Below, one piece after another: positions 20,169 to 28,991 of a stretch of DNA of 64,000 bases. The stretch comes from CAWAYR01 sp050250875 (lineage in GTDB: Bacteria; Acidobacteriota; Vicinamibacteria; Vicinamibacterales; UBA2999), in the NCBI GenBank assembly GCA_050250875.1, contig JBFWNV010000003.1, positions 62,001 through 126,000 on the forward strand. Reading direction: 5' to 3'. The notes under the pieces are model-generated. The model was not told where the DNA came from. It saw only the letters and a list, made by a program, of their open reading frames with translations, and did no database searches. Every line of letters starts with the position of its first letter. Position 1 is the stretch's first letter. The position numbers and the translations under genes were made by a program.

Positions 20169-22174
20169 GACGCCATTATAAGCGTCAGGAACTCCGCCTC
20201 TTCGATGAGCGGGACCCCCAGGGCGCGCGCCTTCTCGACCTTCGACCCCGGCTCGCTGCCGACGATCACCCCGGTGGTCTTCTTGTTCACGGAGTTCGCC
20301 ACCCGGCCGCCGAGCGCCTCGATCGCGCCGGTGGCCGCCTCCCGGCTCATCGCCGCCAGGGTCCCGGTGAGCACGTAGGTCTTCCCCGCCAGCGGTCCAT
20401 CCACGGGGCCGTCCGGCACCGCCGGGCCGCTCGTCTTCACGCCCGCCGCGGCGAGCCGATCGATCAGCCGGCGATTGGCCGGGTCGTCCAGCCATTCGCG
20501 CACCGACGCCGCCAGCACCGGGCCGATCTCGTCGGCCTGCTGCAGATCGTCGACCGAGGCCGCCGCCAGCGCGTCGAGCCCGCCGAAGCGGCGGGCCAGC
20601 ACCTGCGCGGCGCGTTCACCGACGTGACGGATGCCGAGGCCGTAGACGAGCCGCCACACGTCGTTGCCGCGCGACTTGTCGATCTCGGCGACCAGCTTGG
20701 CCGCCGACTTCTTCCCCATCCGCTCGAGCGCTTCGAGCTGGGGCGCCGTCAGGGCGTACAGATCGGCGGCGTCGCGCACCAGGCCGCTGGTGACGAGCTG
20801 GTCGACGAGCGCCTCGCCGAGCCCCTCGATGTTCATCGCCCACCGGCCGGCGAAGTGCTCGAGGCTGCGGCGCAGGCGGGCCGGGCAGCTCACGTTCCCG
20901 CAGCGCCAGACCACCTCGTCGACGTCGCGGTGCAGCGGGCTGTCGCACACCGGACACGTCGTCGGCATCACCCACGGCGCCCGGCGCTCCACCCCCTGGC
21001 GGATCACCGGACCGACCACCCGTGGAATCACGTCGCCGGCCTTCTCGACGATCACCTCGTCGCCCTCGCGGATGTCCTTGCGGGCCAGATCCTCGGCGTT
21101 GTGCAGCGTCGCCATCGACACCGTCGACCCGGCGACGACCACCGGCTCGAGCACCGCATACGGCGTCGCCGCGCCGGTGCGGCCGACGTTCACCTGAATC
21201 GCCTTGAGCGTCGTCGTCACGCGCTCGGCTGGAAACTTGAACGCGATCGCCCAGCGCGGGAACTTGCTGGTCGAGCCGAGCGTCTGCCGGTCGGCCAGCC
21301 GATCGACCTTCACCACCACGCCGTCGATCTCGAACGGCAGGTCGTGACGGCGCGCGGTCCACGTCTCGCAGAACGCCCAGACCGCCTCGAGGCCGGCGCA
21401 GGGCGCCCAGTGGCGCTCCACCGGCAGTCCCCATCGCGCCAGCAGCCGCAGCAGTTCGGCATGGCTCGCCGCCGGCGGTTCGCCCTCGACGACCAGGCCG
21501 TACATGAACGCCCGCAGGCCGCGGCTGGCGACGTGCGCCGGGTCGAGGTTGCGCATCGCCCCGGCGGCGGTGTTGCGCGGGTTGGCGTAGAGCGGCAGGC
21601 CGGCGGCGGCGCGTTCGTCGTTGGTGCGCCGGAACGCCTCGACCGGAAGGTAGGCCTCGCCGCGCACTTCGATGCGCCCCGGCGGCCCGTCGCGGAGACG
21701 GAGCGGCAGCGCCCGGATGGTGCGGACGTTGGCGGTCACGTCCTCGCCGCGCTCGCCGTCGCCGCGGGTCGCGCCGCGCACCAGCCGGCCGTTCTCGTAG
21801 GTCAGCGCCAGGCTGAGGCCGTCGATCTTCAGCTCGGCGACGTAGGCGACCGGCCCGGCGCTGTCGAGCCCCTTGCGTACCCGCTCGTCGAAGGCCTCGA
21901 GCTCCTCGCGGCTGAACGCGTTGTCGAGGCTCTGCATCGGCGCCGCGTGCGCCACCGTGGCGAAGCCCTCGGCGGGACGGCCGCCGACGCGCTGGCTGGG
22001 CGAGTCGGGGGTGACCAGATCCGGATGCGCCGCCTCGAGCGTCCGCAGCTCCTGCATCAGGGCGTCGAACGCCGCGTCGGAGATCTCGGGCGCGTCGTCG
22101 ACGAAGTAGAGCTCTTCGTGGCGGCGAATCTCGCGCCGGAGCTCGTCGATGCGCTGCGCGGGCGTCGCCGCCAC
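20165..22174 (-). CDS. ligA: NAD-dependent DNA ligase
   Basis: LigA seals nicks in DNA during replication and repair using NAD+. The 669-residue product has the normal length and domain order. The Ia region comes first (HEELYFVDDAPEISDAAFD). Next is the adenylated lysine in ELKIDGLSL, then the OB fold. The four-cysteine zinc finger is CPVCDSPLH with CGNVSCPARL. Helix-hairpin-helix repeats follow (GLGIRHVGERAAQVLARRFG), and a BRCT domain ends the protein (KTYVLTGTLAAMSREAA). Its last codons overlap the start of the HtrA-like gene. It is an essential single-copy gene in most bacteria. Confidence 0.97.
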   Translation of the reverse strand: MAATPAQRIDELRREIRRHEELYFVDDAPEISDAAFDALMQELRTLEAAHPDLVTPDSPSQRVGGRPAEGFATVAHAAPMQSLDNAFSREELEAFDERVRKGLDSAGPVAYVAELKIDGLSLALTYENGRLVRGATRGDGERGEDVTANVRTIRALPLRLRDGPPGRIEVRGEAYLPVEAFRRTNDERAAAGLPLYANPRNTAAGAMRNLDPAHVASRGLRAFMYGLVVEGEPPAASHAELLRLLARWGLPVERHWAPCAGLEAVWAFCETWTARRHDLPFEIDGVVVKVDRLADRQTLGSTSKFPRWAIAFKFPAERVTTTLKAIQVNVGRTGAATPYAVLEPVVVAGSTVSMATLHNAEDLARKDIREGDEVIVEKAGDVIPRVVGPVIRQGVERRAPWVMPTTCPVCDSPLHRDVDEVVWRCGNVSCPARLRRSLEHFAGRWAMNIEGLGEALVDQLVTSGLVRDAADLYALTAPQLEALERMGKKSAAKLVAEIDKSRGNDVWRLVYGLGIRHVGERAAQVLARRFGGLDALAAASVDDLQQADEIGPVLAASVREWLDDPANRRLIDRLAAAGVKTSGPAVPDGPVDGPLAGKTYVLTGTLAAMSREAATGAIEALGGRVANSVNKKTTGVIVGSEPGSKVEKARALGVPLIEEAEFLTLIMAS
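20175..20180 (-). promoter_or_regulatory. Perfect -10 hexamer (TATAAT) 6 bases before the protease start
   Basis: On the minus strand TATAAT is followed by GGCGTC and then the ATG at 20168. Transcription normally starts about 7 bases after the -10, which here is the A of the ATG, so a leaderless message is predicted. The hexamer lies within the last codons of ligA. Confidence 0.5.
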
Positions 22175-22197
22175 GGTAACCGCCTAGTAACCCGAAG

Positions 22198-22219
22198 GAA
22201 CCAGGGACCAGGGACCAGG
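22198..22219. repeat. Solo heptamer array (GGGACCA units)
   Basis: About three 7-bp units (AACCAGGGACCAGGGACCAGG) lie between ligA and the polyprenyl diphosphate synthase gene, just before the ligA start region. It has the same type and orientation as the left arrays of elements A and B, but no opposed partner is nearby. Confidence 0.7.
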
Positions 22220-22242
22220 AGCCAACGAACTCAGGCCCCGGA

Positions 22243-23262
22243 CTACCGGTCGCGCGAGACGACGTAGTCGGCCAGGGCCAGCAGCGCGTCGCGCTCGGGC
22301 CGATCCGGGAAGATCGCCAGCTGCCGCTTGGCGGCCTCGCCGAACGCGATGGCGCGCGTCCGCGCGTACTCCAGGGAGCGGTGGTCGGCCATCAGCTGGC
22401 GCAGGCGCGCCCAGTCGTCCGCCGAGGCATGCTGGTCGCGGACGATCCGTCGGATGAGCGCCGTCGTCTCCGGCCCGGCATGGTCGCGCAGGTGGATCAG
22501 CGGCAGCGTCATCTTGCCCTCGAGCAGGTCGCCGCCGATGGGCTTGCCGAGCGCCTCGGCCTCGCCGGTGAAGTCGAGCTGGTCGTCGACGAGCTGGAAC
22601 ATCGTGCCGAGGTTGAAGCCGTACTCGCGCAGCGCCGCCTGCTTCTCGGCCCCGGCCTCGCCGAGCATCGCGCCGATCTCGGCGCAACCGCCGAACAGAT
22701 GGGCGGTCTTGCGGCGGATGATGTCGAAGTGCTCGTCCTCGCTGATGTCGACGTCGCCGTTCTTGGTCAGCTGGTAGATCTCACCCTCGATCATCCGCAG
22801 CGTGATGTCGCACAGCAGCCGCACCACGTCGAGCGTGTCCTGGGTGAGGGCCATCGCCATCGACTTGATGTAGAGGAAGTCGCCGGCCAGCACCGTGACG
22901 TCGTTGCCCCACCGTGAGTGCACGGCCTTCTGACCGCGGCGCAGTTCGGCGTCGTCGATGATGTCGTCGTGGACCAGTGTGGCGGTGTGGATGAACTCGA
23001 CCACGGCGGCGTTCAGCACCGCCCGCGGGCCGGCATAGCCGCACATCCGGGCCGCCATCAGCAGCACCGCGGGCCGCACCCGCTTGCCGCCGCTCTTCTG
23101 GATGTAGGCGCCGATCTCGGGAATCACCCCGACCTTGGATTCGACCTGCCGCAAGTACTCGCGCTCGACCTCGTCGAGGTCGGCGCGAATCGGCTCGAAC
23201 AACTGCAGCAAATCGAGAGTCGTCTTCGACACGGACGGGATCGACCCCGACAATTCGACCAT
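22243..23262 (-). CDS. Polyprenyl diphosphate synthase (long-chain trans type)
   Basis: This enzyme adds isopentenyl units to an allylic diphosphate to make the long chain of quinones. The 339-residue product has both aspartate-rich motifs: LVHDDIIDDAELRRG (first) and QLVDDQLDFTG (second). It also has the GGKRVRP segment and the GKMTLPLIHL stretch typical of the octaprenyl or solanesyl group. Chain length cannot be read safely. I chose the ATG at 23262 because a longer start would overlap the end of tatD by 17 bases and add unconserved residues. It lies 16 bases after tatD on the same strand. Confidence 0.92.
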   Translation of the reverse strand: MVELSGSIPSVSKTTLDLLQLFEPIRADLDEVEREYLRQVESKVGVIPEIGAYIQKSGGKRVRPAVLLMAARMCGYAGPRAVLNAAVVEFIHTATLVHDDIIDDAELRRGQKAVHSRWGNDVTVLAGDFLYIKSMAMALTQDTLDVVRLLCDITLRMIEGEIYQLTKNGDVDISEDEHFDIIRRKTAHLFGGCAEIGAMLGEAGAEKQAALREYGFNLGTMFQLVDDQLDFTGEAEALGKPIGGDLLEGKMTLPLIHLRDHAGPETTALIRRIVRDQHASADDWARLRQLMADHRSLEYARTRAIAFGEAAKRQLAIFPDRPERDALLALADYVVSRDR

Positions 23263-23278
23263 AGCGTTCGGGCTGGTG

Positions 23279-24112
23279 TCAACGCGGCGCGGCACCGCTT
23301 AGTCCTTGTTCCGGCGTCATTTGCGAGCGCTGGATGGCGAAGAGACGGTCGAAGTTGTCGGCCACCAGCCGCGCCGCCGCCGCCACCGTCAGACCGCGTT
23401 CGCGGGCCACCACGGCCGTCGTCTCGGCCACCCAGGCCGGTTCGTTGCGCCGGCCGCGGTGCGGGACCGGGGCGAGATAGGGGGCATCGGTTTCCACCAG
23501 CAGGCGGTCGGGCGGGACCATCCGCACGGCCTCACGAAGTTCGACGGCCCGCGGGAACGTCAGGATCCCGGCGAACGACAGGTAGAAGCCGGTGGCCAGC
23601 GCCCGCCCGGCGACCTCGGGGCCGCCCGTGAAACAGTGGAAGACCCCCTCGACCGGCCCCTCGGCCTGCGCCTCGGCAATCAGGCGCAGCGTGTCGGCTT
23701 CGGCCTCGCGCGTGTGGATCACGACCGGCAGGTGCCGCGACCGGGCCAGCGCCAGCTGGGCGCGAAAGACGGCGTGCTGCACGTCGCGCGGCGAGAAGTC
23801 GTAGTGGTAATCGAGGCCGATCTCGCCGATCGCCGCGGCCAGTGGCGAGGCGTCGAGACGGGCCGCCACCGCCGCCGCCGCGGCGGCGGGATCGGCGGCG
23901 AACACATGGGCCTGGTGTGGATGCACCCCGACCGCGAAGCGGACCGCCGGCCAGGCCCGCGCCACCTCCTGGGCGCGCGCCCACTCCGCGTGGTCCTCAG
24001 CGGCCAGGATCACGAGCGCCCGCTCGATCCCGGCCGCCTTCGCCCGGGCGATCACCGCGTCGCGATCGGCGACGAACTCCTCGCCGGCGAGGTGGCAGTG
24101 GCTATCGATCAC
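23279..24112 (-). CDS. tatD: TatD-family metal-dependent hydrolase (DNase)
   Basis: A 277-residue TIM-barrel hydrolase with the family's metal-binding residues: MIDSHCHLAG at the start, ALVILAAED, AIGEIGLDYHYD (glutamate and aspartate), VVIHTREAEAD, GVFHCFTGG and LVETDAPYLAP. TatD proteins act as 3'-5' exonucleases in DNA repair, and some also act on D-Tyr-tRNA. It is upstream of the polyprenyl synthase on the same strand. Composite element C separates it from metG. The symbol follows the usual family name; in detail it could equally be a YcfH-type member. Confidence 0.93.
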   Translation of the reverse strand: MIDSHCHLAGEEFVADRDAVIARAKAAGIERALVILAAEDHAEWARAQEVARAWPAVRFAVGVHPHQAHVFAADPAAAAAAVAARLDASPLAAAIGEIGLDYHYDFSPRDVQHAVFRAQLALARSRHLPVVIHTREAEADTLRLIAEAQAEGPVEGVFHCFTGGPEVAGRALATGFYLSFAGILTFPRAVELREAVRMVPPDRLLVETDAPYLAPVPHRGRRNEPAWVAETTAVVARERGLTVAAAARLVADNFDRLFAIQRSQMTPEQGLSGAAPR

Positions 24113-24116
24113 GGCC

Positions 24117-24234
24117 AGGGCTCGGGGCTCGGGATTCGGGACCCGGGCAAGAGCGTTCTGCGAGGTGAGCGCTGCTGGCGTCAGTTCCGTGAGGGGTTCT
24201 TTCCGAGCCCCGAGACCCGAGCCCCGAGCCCCGG
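24117..24234. repeat. Composite element C: two opposed GGGCTCG-type arrays
   Basis: Bases 24117-24147 hold 7-bp-periodic GGGCTCG-like units, and 24203-24234 hold the same type in the opposite orientation (CCGAGCC-like units). About 55 bases separate them. The overall plan matches elements A and B, but the unit sequence belongs to the second array type. It fills most of the tatD-metG gap. Confidence 0.75.
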
Positions 24235-24253
24235 AAACGCCCCGCCGTGCGAC

Positions 24254-26218
24254 TCACCGAACCCGCGTCCCCGGCAGGGCGGGTTCGGGATTGACGAGCA
24301 TGGCGGGGCCGCCGTCGGTGCTGGCGGCCAGCACCATGCCCTGCGACACCAGGCCCATCATCTCGCGCGGCTTCAGATTGGCGACGATGACGATCGAGCG
24401 GCCGACGATCGCCTCCGGCTCGTAGCTCTCGGCGATGCCGGCGAGGATGGTCCGCGGCTGCGGCTCGCCGGCGTCGACCGACAGCTTCAGCAGCCTCTTC
24501 GACTTGGGCAGGCGCTCGGCGGCGAGAATCTTCGCCGTGCGCAGCTCGACCTTCATGAAGTCGTCGATGGCGATGAGGCCGTCGGTGGCCGCGGCGGGCA
24601 CCGCCGGGGCCGGGGCCGCGGCCGCGGACGCGACCGGCGCGGCCGGGGCCGGCACCGCTGGGGTCGGATTCGGGGTGGGGGTCTCACTCACGACGATGGC
24701 TCCCTTGTCTTCGATGCGCGGCCACAGGGCCCCGCGGTTGCTGATCTGCCGGGCGTCGCCCGACCGCCACGCGGCGTCGGTCAGACGGCGCGCCGCCGCC
24801 GGCGTGGCGTCGCCGAGGCGCTGCAGGATCTCGCCGGCCGAGGCCGGCATCACCGGCTGCAACAGCAGCGCCGCGATGCGCACCGCCTCGGCGGCGTCGT
24901 AGAGGACGCCGCTCAGCTCCGCCTCGCGCGCCGGATCCTTGGCGAGGGCCCACGGCTGGCTCACCGCGACGTACTCGTTGGTGGCGCTGACGAGACGGAA
25001 CGCCGCGGCCACCGCGTCGTGGAGCGCCAGCCGGTCCATCGCCTCGCGGTAGCTCTTGACGGCACTCTCGGCCAGCCCCGGCAGGGTCGAGGCGCGCGGC
25101 GCCGACGCGGCGAGGCGGCCCTGGCGGTAGCGCTCGCTCATCGAGGCGACGCGGTTCACCAGGTTGCCGAGGTTGTTGGCGAGATCGGCGTTGTACTTCT
25201 CCTCGAACCGCTCCCAGGTGAAGTCGCCGTCGGCGCCGTACGGGACCTCCTTGGTCAGGTACAACCGCAGCGGGTCCGGTCCGAACCGCTTGGCGGCGTC
25301 GAGCGGATCGACGATGTTGCCGAGCGACTTGCTCATCCGCTCGCCCTTGAAGAACACCCAGCCGTGGCCGAACACCTGGGCCGGCAGCGGCAGCCGGGCG
25401 CTCATCAGCATCGCCGGCCAGATCACGCAGTGGAAGCGCGTGATGTCCTTGCCGACGACGTGCAGGCTGGCCGGCCAGTCGCGGGCGAAGCGATCCGCGT
25501 CCCAGCCGTAGCCGACCGCGGCCGCGTAGTTGATGAGCGCGTCGAACCACACGTAGGCCACGCTCTGCTCGTCGAACGGCAGCGGGATGCCCCACGATTG
25601 CCCGGCCCGGCTGACCGAGATGTCCTCGAGGCCGCCCTCGACCAGCCGCAGGATCTCGTTGCGCCGCGTCTCCGGCTCGACGAACGACGGGTGGGCCGCG
25701 TAGTGGTCGAGCAGCGGCTGCTGGTACTTGGACAGCCGGAAGAACCAGTTCTTCTCCTTGATCCACTCGGGCCGGCTCTTGTGGATCGGGCACAACCCGT
25801 CGACCAGGTCCTTCTCGGGCTTGAACTCCTCGCACCCGACGCAGTAGTGGCCCTCGTAGAAGCCCTCGTAGATGTCGCCGTGGTCGAGGCAGGCCTGGGC
25901 CATCGCCCGCACCGCCGGAAAGTGCCGGCGGCGGTCGGTGGTGCGGATGAAGTCGTCGAACGAGATGTCGAGGCCGCGCCAGGTCTCGCGGAACGCCTGC
26001 TCCATCTCGTCGCAGTAGGCCAGCGGATCCTTGCCCTGCTCCTGCGCCCGCTTGAAGACGTTCTGCGAGTGTTCGTCGTTCCCCATCAGGAACCACGTGT
26101 CGTCGCCCTTCAGGCGGTGATACCGGGCGATCACGTCGGCGGTGATCTTCTCGTAGGCCGTCCCGAGGTGGGGACGGCTGTTCACGTAGTCGATGGCGGT
26201 GGTCAGGTAGAAGCGCAT
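24254..26218 (-). CDS. metG: Methionyl-tRNA synthetase with C-terminal tRNA-binding domain
   Basis: MetG charges initiator and elongator tRNA-Met. The 654-residue product starts MRFYLTTAIDYVNSRPHLGT, with the HIGH-type motif seen as HLGT. It has the connective-domain cysteines in CVGCEEFKP and GLCPIH, and the KMSKS-type loop ERMSKSLGNIVDP. An anticodon-binding helical domain is followed by an alanine/proline-rich linker (about residues 510-550). A C-terminal OB-fold follows (FMKVELRTAKILAAERLPK, NLKPREMMGLVSQGM), which promotes dimerisation and tRNA binding. The ATG at 26218 begins the catalytic core directly. Heptamer arrays flank the gene on both sides. Confidence 0.97.
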   Translation of the reverse strand: MRFYLTTAIDYVNSRPHLGTAYEKITADVIARYHRLKGDDTWFLMGNDEHSQNVFKRAQEQGKDPLAYCDEMEQAFRETWRGLDISFDDFIRTTDRRRHFPAVRAMAQACLDHGDIYEGFYEGHYCVGCEEFKPEKDLVDGLCPIHKSRPEWIKEKNWFFRLSKYQQPLLDHYAAHPSFVEPETRRNEILRLVEGGLEDISVSRAGQSWGIPLPFDEQSVAYVWFDALINYAAAVGYGWDADRFARDWPASLHVVGKDITRFHCVIWPAMLMSARLPLPAQVFGHGWVFFKGERMSKSLGNIVDPLDAAKRFGPDPLRLYLTKEVPYGADGDFTWERFEEKYNADLANNLGNLVNRVASMSERYRQGRLAASAPRASTLPGLAESAVKSYREAMDRLALHDAVAAAFRLVSATNEYVAVSQPWALAKDPAREAELSGVLYDAAEAVRIAALLLQPVMPASAGEILQRLGDATPAAARRLTDAAWRSGDARQISNRGALWPRIEDKGAIVVSETPTPNPTPAVPAPAAPVASAAAAPAPAVPAAATDGLIAIDDFMKVELRTAKILAAERLPKSKRLLKLSVDAGEPQPRTILAGIAESYEPEAIVGRSIVIVANLKPREMMGLVSQGMVLAASTDGGPAMLVNPEPALPGTRVR

Positions 26219-26225
26219 CGTTGGC

Positions 26226-26256
26226 GGGACTCGGGGCTCGGGGCCGGGGGCTCGGG
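26226..26256. repeat. Solo heptamer array (GGGCTCG type)
   Basis: Four or so 7-bp-periodic units (GGGACTC, GGGGCTC, GGGGCCG, GGGGCTC) fill the space between the metG start and the larC stop. The unit type is that of element C, with no opposed partner here. Confidence 0.7.
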
Positions 26257-26283
26257 AATCGCGGTCGCGGCCTGCGGCCGCGC

Positions 26284-27501
26284 TCAACCTCTGGTATCGA
26301 GCCAGGCCTTCACGGCCTGGGAATGCACCTCTTTGATCGGCACGCCGTGCTCGGCAGCCAGCCGGGCGACGTCGTCGAACTCCGGCTGGGCGTTCAGCAC
26401 CGCATCGCCCCGCCGCGCCACCTTGACCCGGACGTCGCCCCAAGGCGTCGTCACCGCCACGGTGGCGCGATCGAGGCACTCCCGATCCATCTCATGGTAA
26501 CGGACGCCGATGGTCGTCGTCTCGCGGAACACGAGGTCGGCCAGGCGGCGCCGGTCGCCGGGGCGACAGACCACGGTCATCAGCGTGCCCGGCCGGTTCT
26601 TCTTCATCTGCACCGGCTGGTAGAACACCTCCAGCGCGCCCTCGGCCAGCAGCCGGTCGATCAGCGCCCCGAAGATCTGCGGGTTCATGTCGTCGATCTC
26701 ACAGGCCATGACGGTGACGCGCATGGCCGGCGCCGGCGCCACGGCCGCCTCGGCGGTGCCGACGACGACGCGGACGACGTTGGGCGTCTCGGGCAGGTCG
26801 CGGTCGCCGGCGCCGTAGCCGACCCGTTCGACGCGCATCGCCGGCAGCGGCCCGAAGGCGCTGGCGTACTCGGTCAGCACCAGCGCGCCGGTCGGCGTCA
26901 GCAGTTCGGCCTGCAGCCCGCTCGAATACACCGGGGCGTCGCCCAGCAGCCGCAGTGTCGCCGGCGCCGGCACCGGAAACGTGCCGTGCGCGGTGCGAAC
27001 CATGCCGCCGCCGACGTTCAGCGGCGAGGCGACGATGCGTTCGGCGCCGAACCACTCCAGGGCGAACACCGCGCCGACGATGTCGACGATCGAGTCGAGC
27101 GCGCCGACCTCATGGAGGTGCACGTGTTCGACCGGCATGCCGTGGATGGCGGCCTCGGCCTCGGCGAGGCGGGTGAACATCCGGACGGCGCGGGCCTTGC
27201 CGGCGGCGCTCAGCGCCGAACGCTCGATCCCCTCGCGGATGTCCCGCAGGTGGCGGTGCGCGTGCGCGGGCGGGAGGTCGGCGGCCGCCGCAGTGCCGGT
27301 ACGCGCCAGTTCGTGGACGCGGAACTTCACCGCGGTGATACCGCCCTTCACCACCCGGTCGGCCGTCACGTCGTAGCCGTCCACCGCGAGGCTGCCCAGC
27401 GCCTGCTGCAGCGCCCCGAGCGGCAGCCCGGCATCGAGCAGCGCGCCGAGGATCATGTCGCCGGCAGCGCCGGCGAAGCAGTCGAAGTAGAGGGTCTTCA
27501 T
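26284..27501 (-). CDS. larC: LarC-type nickel-pincer cofactor biosynthesis protein
   Basis: LarC is the cyclometallase that inserts nickel into the pincer cofactor of lactate racemase and related enzymes. The 405-residue product shows the start KTLYFDCFAGAAGDMILGAL, VHLHEVGALDSIVD, and MACEIDDMNPQIFG, all typical of the family. In some lactobacilli the protein is made by frameshifting of two frames; here it is one continuous frame. LarA, LarB and LarE are not in the window, so the racemase it serves is unknown. A GTG two codons upstream (27507) is an alternative start. Confidence 0.9.
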   Translation of the reverse strand: MKTLYFDCFAGAAGDMILGALLDAGLPLGALQQALGSLAVDGYDVTADRVVKGGITAVKFRVHELARTGTAAAADLPPAHAHRHLRDIREGIERSALSAAGKARAVRMFTRLAEAEAAIHGMPVEHVHLHEVGALDSIVDIVGAVFALEWFGAERIVASPLNVGGGMVRTAHGTFPVPAPATLRLLGDAPVYSSGLQAELLTPTGALVLTEYASAFGPLPAMRVERVGYGAGDRDLPETPNVVRVVVGTAEAAVAPAPAMRVTVMACEIDDMNPQIFGALIDRLLAEGALEVFYQPVQMKKNRPGTLMTVVCRPGDRRRLADLVFRETTTIGVRYHEMDRECLDRATVAVTTPWGDVRVKVARRGDAVLNAQPEFDDVARLAAEHGVPIKEVHSQAVKAWLDTRG

Positions 27502-27561
27502 ACGCACGTGCCCGGGCGGGGCCGTACAGCGTACTCCAATCCCGTCCGGGCCTGGTGGGCC

Positions 27562-28278
27562 TCACCGCGCGAACACTGCCGGCGACGACTCGCGCAGGCT
27601 GTGCCAGCAGCCGTCGCCGACGACGACGTGATCGACGACACCGATGCCCATCAGCTCGCCGGCCTGGACCAGCCGCCGGGTCAGCACCAGATCGTCGGCG
27701 CTCGGCGTCGGGTCGCCCGACGGGTGGTTGTGGAACAGCACCAGGGCGGCGGCCGAGTGTTCGGACGCAGCGCGAAACACCTCGCGCGGATGGACCAGGC
27801 TGGCGTCGAGCGAGCCGACCGAGACGACGACCTCGTGAATCAGCCGATGACGGGTGTCGAGGAGCAGCACGCCGAAGTGCTCCTCGCGCCGCCCCCCCAG
27901 CCGTGGCAGCAGGTGCTCCGCCGCGGCGGCCGGCGACGCGATCCGCGGCCGCTCCCGTCGCGGCCCGGCGACGGCGCGCCGCCCGAGTTCGACAGCGGCG
28001 GCGAGCCGCGCCGCGCGCCCGGGGCCGATCCCGACCGCGCGCATGAGGCGTGGGGGCGGCCAGGCCGCCAGTCCCGGCAGTCCGCCGGCATCACGGAGGA
28101 GCTGACGGGCGACGGCGAGCGAATCGCGGCCGCGTATGCCGCTGCCGAGGACCACGGCGACCAGTTCGTGATCGCCGAGCCCCGACGCGCCGACCCGGCG
28201 CAACCGTTCCCGCGGCCGCTCGTCAGGGGCGAGTTCGGCCAGGGACCGTGGCCCGGACGGCCGCCGCGAGGCGTTCAC
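27562..28278 (-). CDS. radC: RadC-family JAB/MPN domain protein
   Basis: A 238-residue protein with a helix-hairpin-helix-like N-terminal half (GLGDHELVAVVLGSGIRGRD, MRAVGIGPGRAARL) and a C-terminal JAB1/MPN metalloprotease-like domain. The metal motif HNHPSGDPTPSADD is intact, with VGSLDASLVHPREVF before it. RadC was named for DNA repair, but its biochemical role is unsettled, and many copies are linked to mobile elements. This one lies among housekeeping genes and looks chromosomal. It is the first gene of a long minus-strand run and is divergent from the lipoprotein gene at 28332. Confidence 0.93.
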   Translation of the reverse strand: MNASRRPSGPRSLAELAPDERPRERLRRVGASGLGDHELVAVVLGSGIRGRDSLAVARQLLRDAGGLPGLAAWPPPRLMRAVGIGPGRAARLAAAVELGRRAVAGPRRERPRIASPAAAAEHLLPRLGGRREEHFGVLLLDTRHRLIHEVVVSVGSLDASLVHPREVFRAASEHSAAALVLFHNHPSGDPTPSADDLVLTRRLVQAGELMGIGVVDHVVVGDGCWHSLRESSPAVFAR

Positions 28279-28317
28279 GAGCGCGCTCCGTCGGCCCGCG
28301 CGGCCGTGACCGTCCGG

Positions 28318-28323
28318 TATACT
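28318..28323 (+). promoter_or_regulatory. Possible -10 hexamer (TATACT) 8 bases before a start
   Basis: TATACT is followed by 8 bases and then the ATG at 28332. The predicted message would have almost no leader. No good -35 is visible about 17 bases upstream. Confidence 0.45.
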
Positions 28324-28331
28324 CGCCGCCG

Positions 28332-28913
28332 ATGCCGTTCGGCCTGCTGCGCCTGTGCCCCGTGGTGTGTTTCGTCGTCGTGCTGGGCGGATGCGCCGAA
28401 CCTCCCCACAAGGAACTGTCGCAGGCCCAGGGCGCGCTCGACGCCGCCCGCGCCGCGGGGGCCGCCGAGTACGCCGAGGCCGAGTTCACCGCGGCCAGCG
28501 AGACGCTGGCCCGGGCTCATGAGGCGGTGACGGCGCGCGACTACCGCGCGGCGCTGAGCTTCGCGCTCGACGCCAGCGCGCGAGCCCAGGCGGCGGCCAA
28601 GTCGGCGGTCGAGGGCCGCGTACGGGCGCAGTCGGCGGCCGAGCAGGCGCTCGGGGAAATGGCGGCAGCGGTGGCGCAACTCGAAACCCGCCTCGCCGCT
28701 CCCGAAGCCAGGCGCGTGCCAGCGGCGGCGCGCCGCCGCGCCCAGCAGACCCTGGCGGCCGCGACCGCGGCCCTGGCGGCCGCGCGGCAGGCGGTGGCTG
28801 GCGGCGAACTGTCGGCCACGGCGGCATTGGCGCCGCACCGCACAGCGCTCGCCGACGCCACCGCGGCCCTCGAGCCGCCGCCCGCCGCGACCCGGCCGCG
28901 CGTCAAGCGCTGA
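28332..28913 (+). CDS. Helical lipoprotein (DUF4398-like)
   Basis: A 193-residue protein with a lipoprotein signal, CPVVCFVVVLGGC, and a lipobox LGGC at about residue 21. The mature part is almost all alanine-rich helix with repeating patterns such as ALDAARAAGAAEYAEAEFTA and YRAALSFALDASARAQAAA. This gives two or three long coiled-coil-like helices as in small envelope lipoproteins with DUF4398-type domains. No catalytic residues are apparent. The role is probably structural at the membrane; I cannot say more. It is a single gene on the plus strand between two minus-strand groups. The gap after it (28914-28991) shows nothing I can assign. Confidence 0.75.
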   Translation: MPFGLLRLCPVVCFVVVLGGCAEPPHKELSQAQGALDAARAAGAAEYAEAEFTAASETLARAHEAVTARDYRAALSFALDASARAQAAAKSAVEGRVRAQSAAEQALGEMAAAVAQLETRLAAPEARRVPAAARRRAQQTLAAATAALAAARQAVAGGELSATAALAPHRTALADATAALEPPPAATRPRVKR

Positions 28914-28991
28914 TCCCCGCCGCAGGAATCGCCCGGCGCCGCCGTGGGCGAGGGCGCAGTTCCAGCCACCTCGCAGCGGCGATCCGGTCGA

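Noticed and set aside
23306..26500. Long plus-strand open frame opposite tatD and metG
   Set aside because: Same cause: a shadow of GC-rich codons with no domain or start signal.
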